Source: Epiperipatus broadwayi (lineage: Eukaryota > Onychophora > Udeonychophora > Euonychophora > Peripatidae). Taken from it: a stretch of DNA of 64,000 bases. Both the position numbers and the translations under genes were made by a program. The DNA lies in the NCBI GenBank assembly GCA_028023455.1, contig JAQFVV010006271.1:5913048-5977047 (forward strand), given 5' to 3'. Shown in pieces: positions 60,990 to 64,000 of this stretch. Numbering within the stretch: the stretch's first letter is position 1; each line of letters starts with the position of its first letter. A model generated the notes under the pieces. That model was not told the origin of the DNA. It saw nothing but the letters and a program-made list of their open reading frames with translations, and did no database searches.

Positions 60990-62069
60990 AATCATATCAA
61001 CCATTATTAGTCAACTGCAGAATGAAAATCTCTCCAAGTTCAATCCATCTTCTCTGATCCATAGCTTCTTTTTTCAACATCAACCCTGCATATTTTCTTA
61101 TTCCATTTATCTCACATGTGGTCTCTTTCTGGGTCTTTTACAATATTTTGGAATTCAGTTTAAGATTTCAATTGTCCATCTGTTATCATCCCTTCTAGCA
61201 ATATGTCCCACCCAACTCCACTTCAGTCTTTTAAATTTTTTTGATGAGGTCAGTAACACCTGTTTGTTCTCTTACCCATATATTGTTTTCAATCTTTTCT
61301 TGTAACTTCCAACATGATCTCTCCATAGTCCTTTGAGTGGTCTGAAGTCTCTATTGCTCTTCTATCAAGTGTCCCAAGTCTCAGATCTATAAGTAAGAAC
61401 TGGTAAAACACATTTATTAAAAACCTTCCTTTTCAAACATATAGGCATATTTTCTTTTAGTATCAAGTTATTTAAATCAAAAGCACTCCAACCAAGTTTA
61501 ATTCTATGATTAATTTTATCTATTATGTTTCCATCTGTATTGATAATCTGACCAAAATATTTGTAGCTGTTAATTTCTTCTAACTCTATCATAATCAATC
61601 TTTATTCTTATATTTTAAGAAAATCCATTAATCATTACTTTAGTCTTTTTAACATTTATCTTTAGTCCTGCTTTTCTCTGATAACTCCTGCAACATTTCC
61701 TGCAACTCTAAAGCATTATTTGCAAAAACAACTACATTATCTGCAAAATCTAAATGACTTAAATAATCACCATTTACTTTTACTCCTTTAGCTTCCCATT
61801 TTAATCTACAAAATACTTCTTGCAGCACTGCGTAAATAGTTTTGGAGATATGGAGTCACCCTGCCTTACACTTTTCTCAATGTTGACTTTCCCGGTATCA
61901 TTATGTAATCTAATTGTTGCTATTGCATTTTTATAAATATTCTTTAAAATATGACAATATCCTGGATCTATACCTTGATGATCCAATGCTTTAATCACTG
62001 AAGAAATGTTTATAGAATCAAATGCCTTTTCATAATCTACAAATCCAAAGCATAATGGCAACTCATATT
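60990..62069 (-). mobile_element. RTE-type LINE, 5'-truncated copy 5
   Basis: About 1.08 kb on the minus strand, from RT motif A to the tail, parallel to copies 1 and 2. Landmarks: LCFGFVDYEKAFDSINISSV (near 62000-62060), SVRQGDSISPKLF (61830-61880), INSYKYFGQIINTDGN (61540-61595), HRIKLGWSAFDLNN and SETWDT (61365-61520). Its 3' terminus is near 60990-61000 (CATATCAACC on the plus strand). Not intact. Confidence 0.83.
61365..62061 (-). pseudogene. RTE LINE RT fragment (copy 5)
   Basis: Two minus frames (61801-62061 and 61365-61598) with a frameshifted gap between, which contains the expected catalytic-box region. The motif A aspartate (FVDYEKAFDS) is intact. A frameshift follows SPKLFTQC. 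Confidence 0.75.
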
Positions 62070-62875
62070 GATCAAATATACTTTAATATTTTACTGCAAT
62101 ATTATCCTGCAATTATGTCTATTTCACTGACCAGATTTTAATGAAAATTAATTTTGTGGTTTACTTTAAATAGTAATTGAGATGTATTTAATATTAGGTG
62201 ACAACTGTTGTTTGATGCTCCTAATATTTTATATAAGAGTATATTCTATTTTTATTGACTTTTACTTCCATGTGTGATTTTTTTTTTTGCATGAAATTTA
62301 TTGTAAACTGGTAAATAATTAAATTATTATTCTTAGCACAAATAGCAAAGTATTCAATGTTATTTAACAGTCTATGAAGATGAAGAGTTTACTTGTCCTG
62401 TGTCTGAATTTAGGTTGTTAAATTTAGGAAGAGATTAATATTTATTTGTAATAGATATTTTATCTTTTCTTGTATTTTGATAAAGATGGCCAGATTTTTT
62501 TTTCCCAAGTAAAATATTCACTTTAGAAGATACCTACTAATCTTTATTAATTAAAATATTTTAATGTTGAAGTGAAATAATTACACTTATATGTTTTTTT
62601 TAAAAATAAACTTGTAAGTATTTGAATACACTTGACATTTAGATTTACCATATCACAAACTTTTAATGTTGATATAAGATAGTCATTAAAAACTCCAATT
62701 TTCAGTTTATATGAATGTTTGTTGATGTGATTAGTTAAGATTAAGATTCAAAATGTATACATACCATGTGATCTCATATATTAAACACTACATGTCTATA
62801 TTCTAACATATTTATTTATTATGCACACATCTATGTTTTGCATTCACACACACATATATATATATATAAAAGACA
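62070..62875. other. AT-rich non-coding sequence
   Basis: CA/TA microsatellite at 62844-62869; nothing else. Confidence 0.35.
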
Positions 62876-62879
62876 TATT

Positions 62880-63390
62880 TTGTGGGTTCCTCCATGTTAA
62901 AAAAATTAAATATTGATTTACCGACATTTCAACTTGATCACCCAAGTCATCCACTGGGTGATAAAAGGTAGAAAGACTGTTGTAGGGGCAGTGCAATCAC
63001 TGATTTGAAAAAACGTTAAAGTTCCACCAATAGCAAAAATGTTAAATTAAGAATGTTTTTTTAAAAAAATCTTTCCAAATAGAATGAAGTTTACATGTAT
63101 CATCTCATTTATTGATACAATCTGGTCTTTTAAGTATTTCAATGGCTTTTCTTATTTTGCACTGGTAGAGATTATCACATCTGGATGTGATCCTGGTACT
63201 AGAAAAATCAATTTTATGACCTGAATCTATAGTATGGAGTGAGAGTGCTGATGATGATGAGTGTTGTTTAACTACATTAGCATGCTCATCTTTCCTAACA
63301 CTGATGCGATGATTACTCATACCTATATAAGAAGCTTTACAATTTTCACATGAGACACACTGTTAAGTGAAAGTTGATCAAGCTATGGAT
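62880..63390 (-). mobile_element. Penelope-like element, 3' fragment
   Basis: The minus strand encodes a GIY-YIG endonuclease fragment (63105-63365) followed by about 220 bp of 3' sequence. The latter includes a perfect 8-bp hairpin ATCACCCA...TGGGTGAT at 62938-62962 and GTTGAAATGTCGGTAAATCA (62922-62941), a terminal-region motif often seen next to Penelope-type endonuclease ends. The RT part is absent, so this is a 5'-truncated insertion. Confidence 0.68.
63105..63365 (-). pseudogene. Penelope-like element GIY-YIG endonuclease fragment
   Basis: Read through the start of the 71-codon frame, the minus strand gives CVSCENCKASYIGMSNHRIS, then VRKDEHANVVKQHSS, SALSLHTIDSGHKIDFSSTR and KIRKAIEILKRPDCINK. 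This is the PLE endonuclease order: a Cys-x2-Cys-like lead, the YIG strand, R-x5-H, 'SAL..H....GH.IDF..T.I' and 'R..REAIEI.K....N'. The enzyme would nick target DNA for retrotransposition. The frame is uninterrupted from the YIG to the end, but the reverse transcriptase is missing. Confidence 0.78.
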
Positions 63391-63394
63391 AAGA

Positions 63395-64000
63395 AAATAT
63401 CTTCTGTTCATATTTTCATAAAACATAGCTATATTTCCTGATTAACTCATCCTAAGAATTTTTTACAATTTCAATTGCTGGCAGAATCAGTTTTTTAATT
63501 TATCAAAGAGGGTCTCAAAGTCATTAGACTCACTGATTCTGCGTCAAGCATATCGTAACTTAAACAGAAAATAAACTAAACGATCAGAATCTTGGTTTCC
63601 AATAACTTAGTTATATTTTTAGAAAATTATATACCCGGGGCTTAATTAATAAGTATTGGCAAAGGTAAATTATATGTTCTAATAAACTAACCTTACTAAA
63701 TTTAATAATAAACATTAATAAAGTACAATAAAAAAAGTTGATAAAAGCAAAATATTTTATTCTAACGAACTTAAAATATTTTTAAGATAAATAATTAAAT
63801 AAAATTGGAGAGTACACATGCTAGTCCAGATAATTAGGCAAAGTAATTAAAACAATTTAACAATGTTCACTTCTTATGTTTCATTTCCAAGTTTCTTCTA
63901 TAATGTTCTTTAAACGGAAGTCTCTTTAATACAAAAATTAATGTCTCTATCAGGATTATATTTTAAGCTTAATGTAGTCACAATTGGGAATAATTAATCA
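63395..64000. other. AT-rich non-coding sequence
   Basis: No gene or recognised repeat to the end of the window. Confidence 0.35.

Noticed and set aside
62920-62965. Possible second hammerhead on the minus strand (GTGGATGA ... GTTGAAATG)
   Set aside because: The first core block is not CTGANGA, and an extra base separates stem II from GAAA; it does not satisfy the consensus.

Overview
The window is animal nuclear DNA, strongly AT-rich and almost free of long ORFs. It has spliced exons with canonical GT-AG borders and a dense load of decayed LINEs, SINEs, fold-back repeats and DNA transposons. There are no bacterial-type operons. The repertoire (RTE-type LINE, Penelope-like element, Merlin/IS1595 and hAT transposons, tRNA-derived SINEs) suggests an invertebrate with large introns. 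I cannot name the species from the sequence.

Host gene: two short plus-strand exons (16354-16471 and 41034-41179) encode consecutive parts of thrombospondin type-1 repeats and most resemble THSD7A/B-like transmembrane proteins. Their splice phases match (phase 1 out, phase 1 in), so they can be joined directly across an intron of about 24.6 kb. On this reading nearly the whole window lies within one large gene: intron sequence before 16354, the 24.6-kb intron, and intron sequence after 41179. No first or last exon of the gene is visible.

Layout. 1-16 kb: a complete but dead hAT transposon with terminal inverted repeats and an 8-bp target duplication (989-3632), an old direct-plus-inverted repeat (4.57-5.56 kb), several fold-back elements, and a type I hammerhead ribozyme (15190-15246) of the kind carried by Penelope-like elements. 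17-26 kb: a long fold-back element, a 263-bp near-perfect hairpin element, a tRNA-Val-like SINE remnant, and a poorly resolved T-rich stretch. 26-31.3 kb: a LINE 3' end with a CCHC knuckle, a nearly full-length RTE-type LINE (minus) and a Merlin/IS1595 transposase pseudogene (minus). 34-41 kb: two heavily decayed LINE copies and SINE-derived fold-backs. 43.5-45 kb: a SINE-derived array with a period of about 472 bp, ending in a TA-repeat palindrome. 48-62 kb: a palindromic element and four more truncated RTE copies on both strands. 62.9-63.4 kb: a Penelope GIY-YIG endonuclease fragment.

Apart from the two exons, every protein-like segment is a broken transposable-element gene. The most notable non-protein element is the hammerhead ribozyme. 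Its core is intact, stem I forms two 6-bp helices around a symmetric internal loop, and stem III is a self-complementary six-base sequence, which suggests it acts as a dimer.
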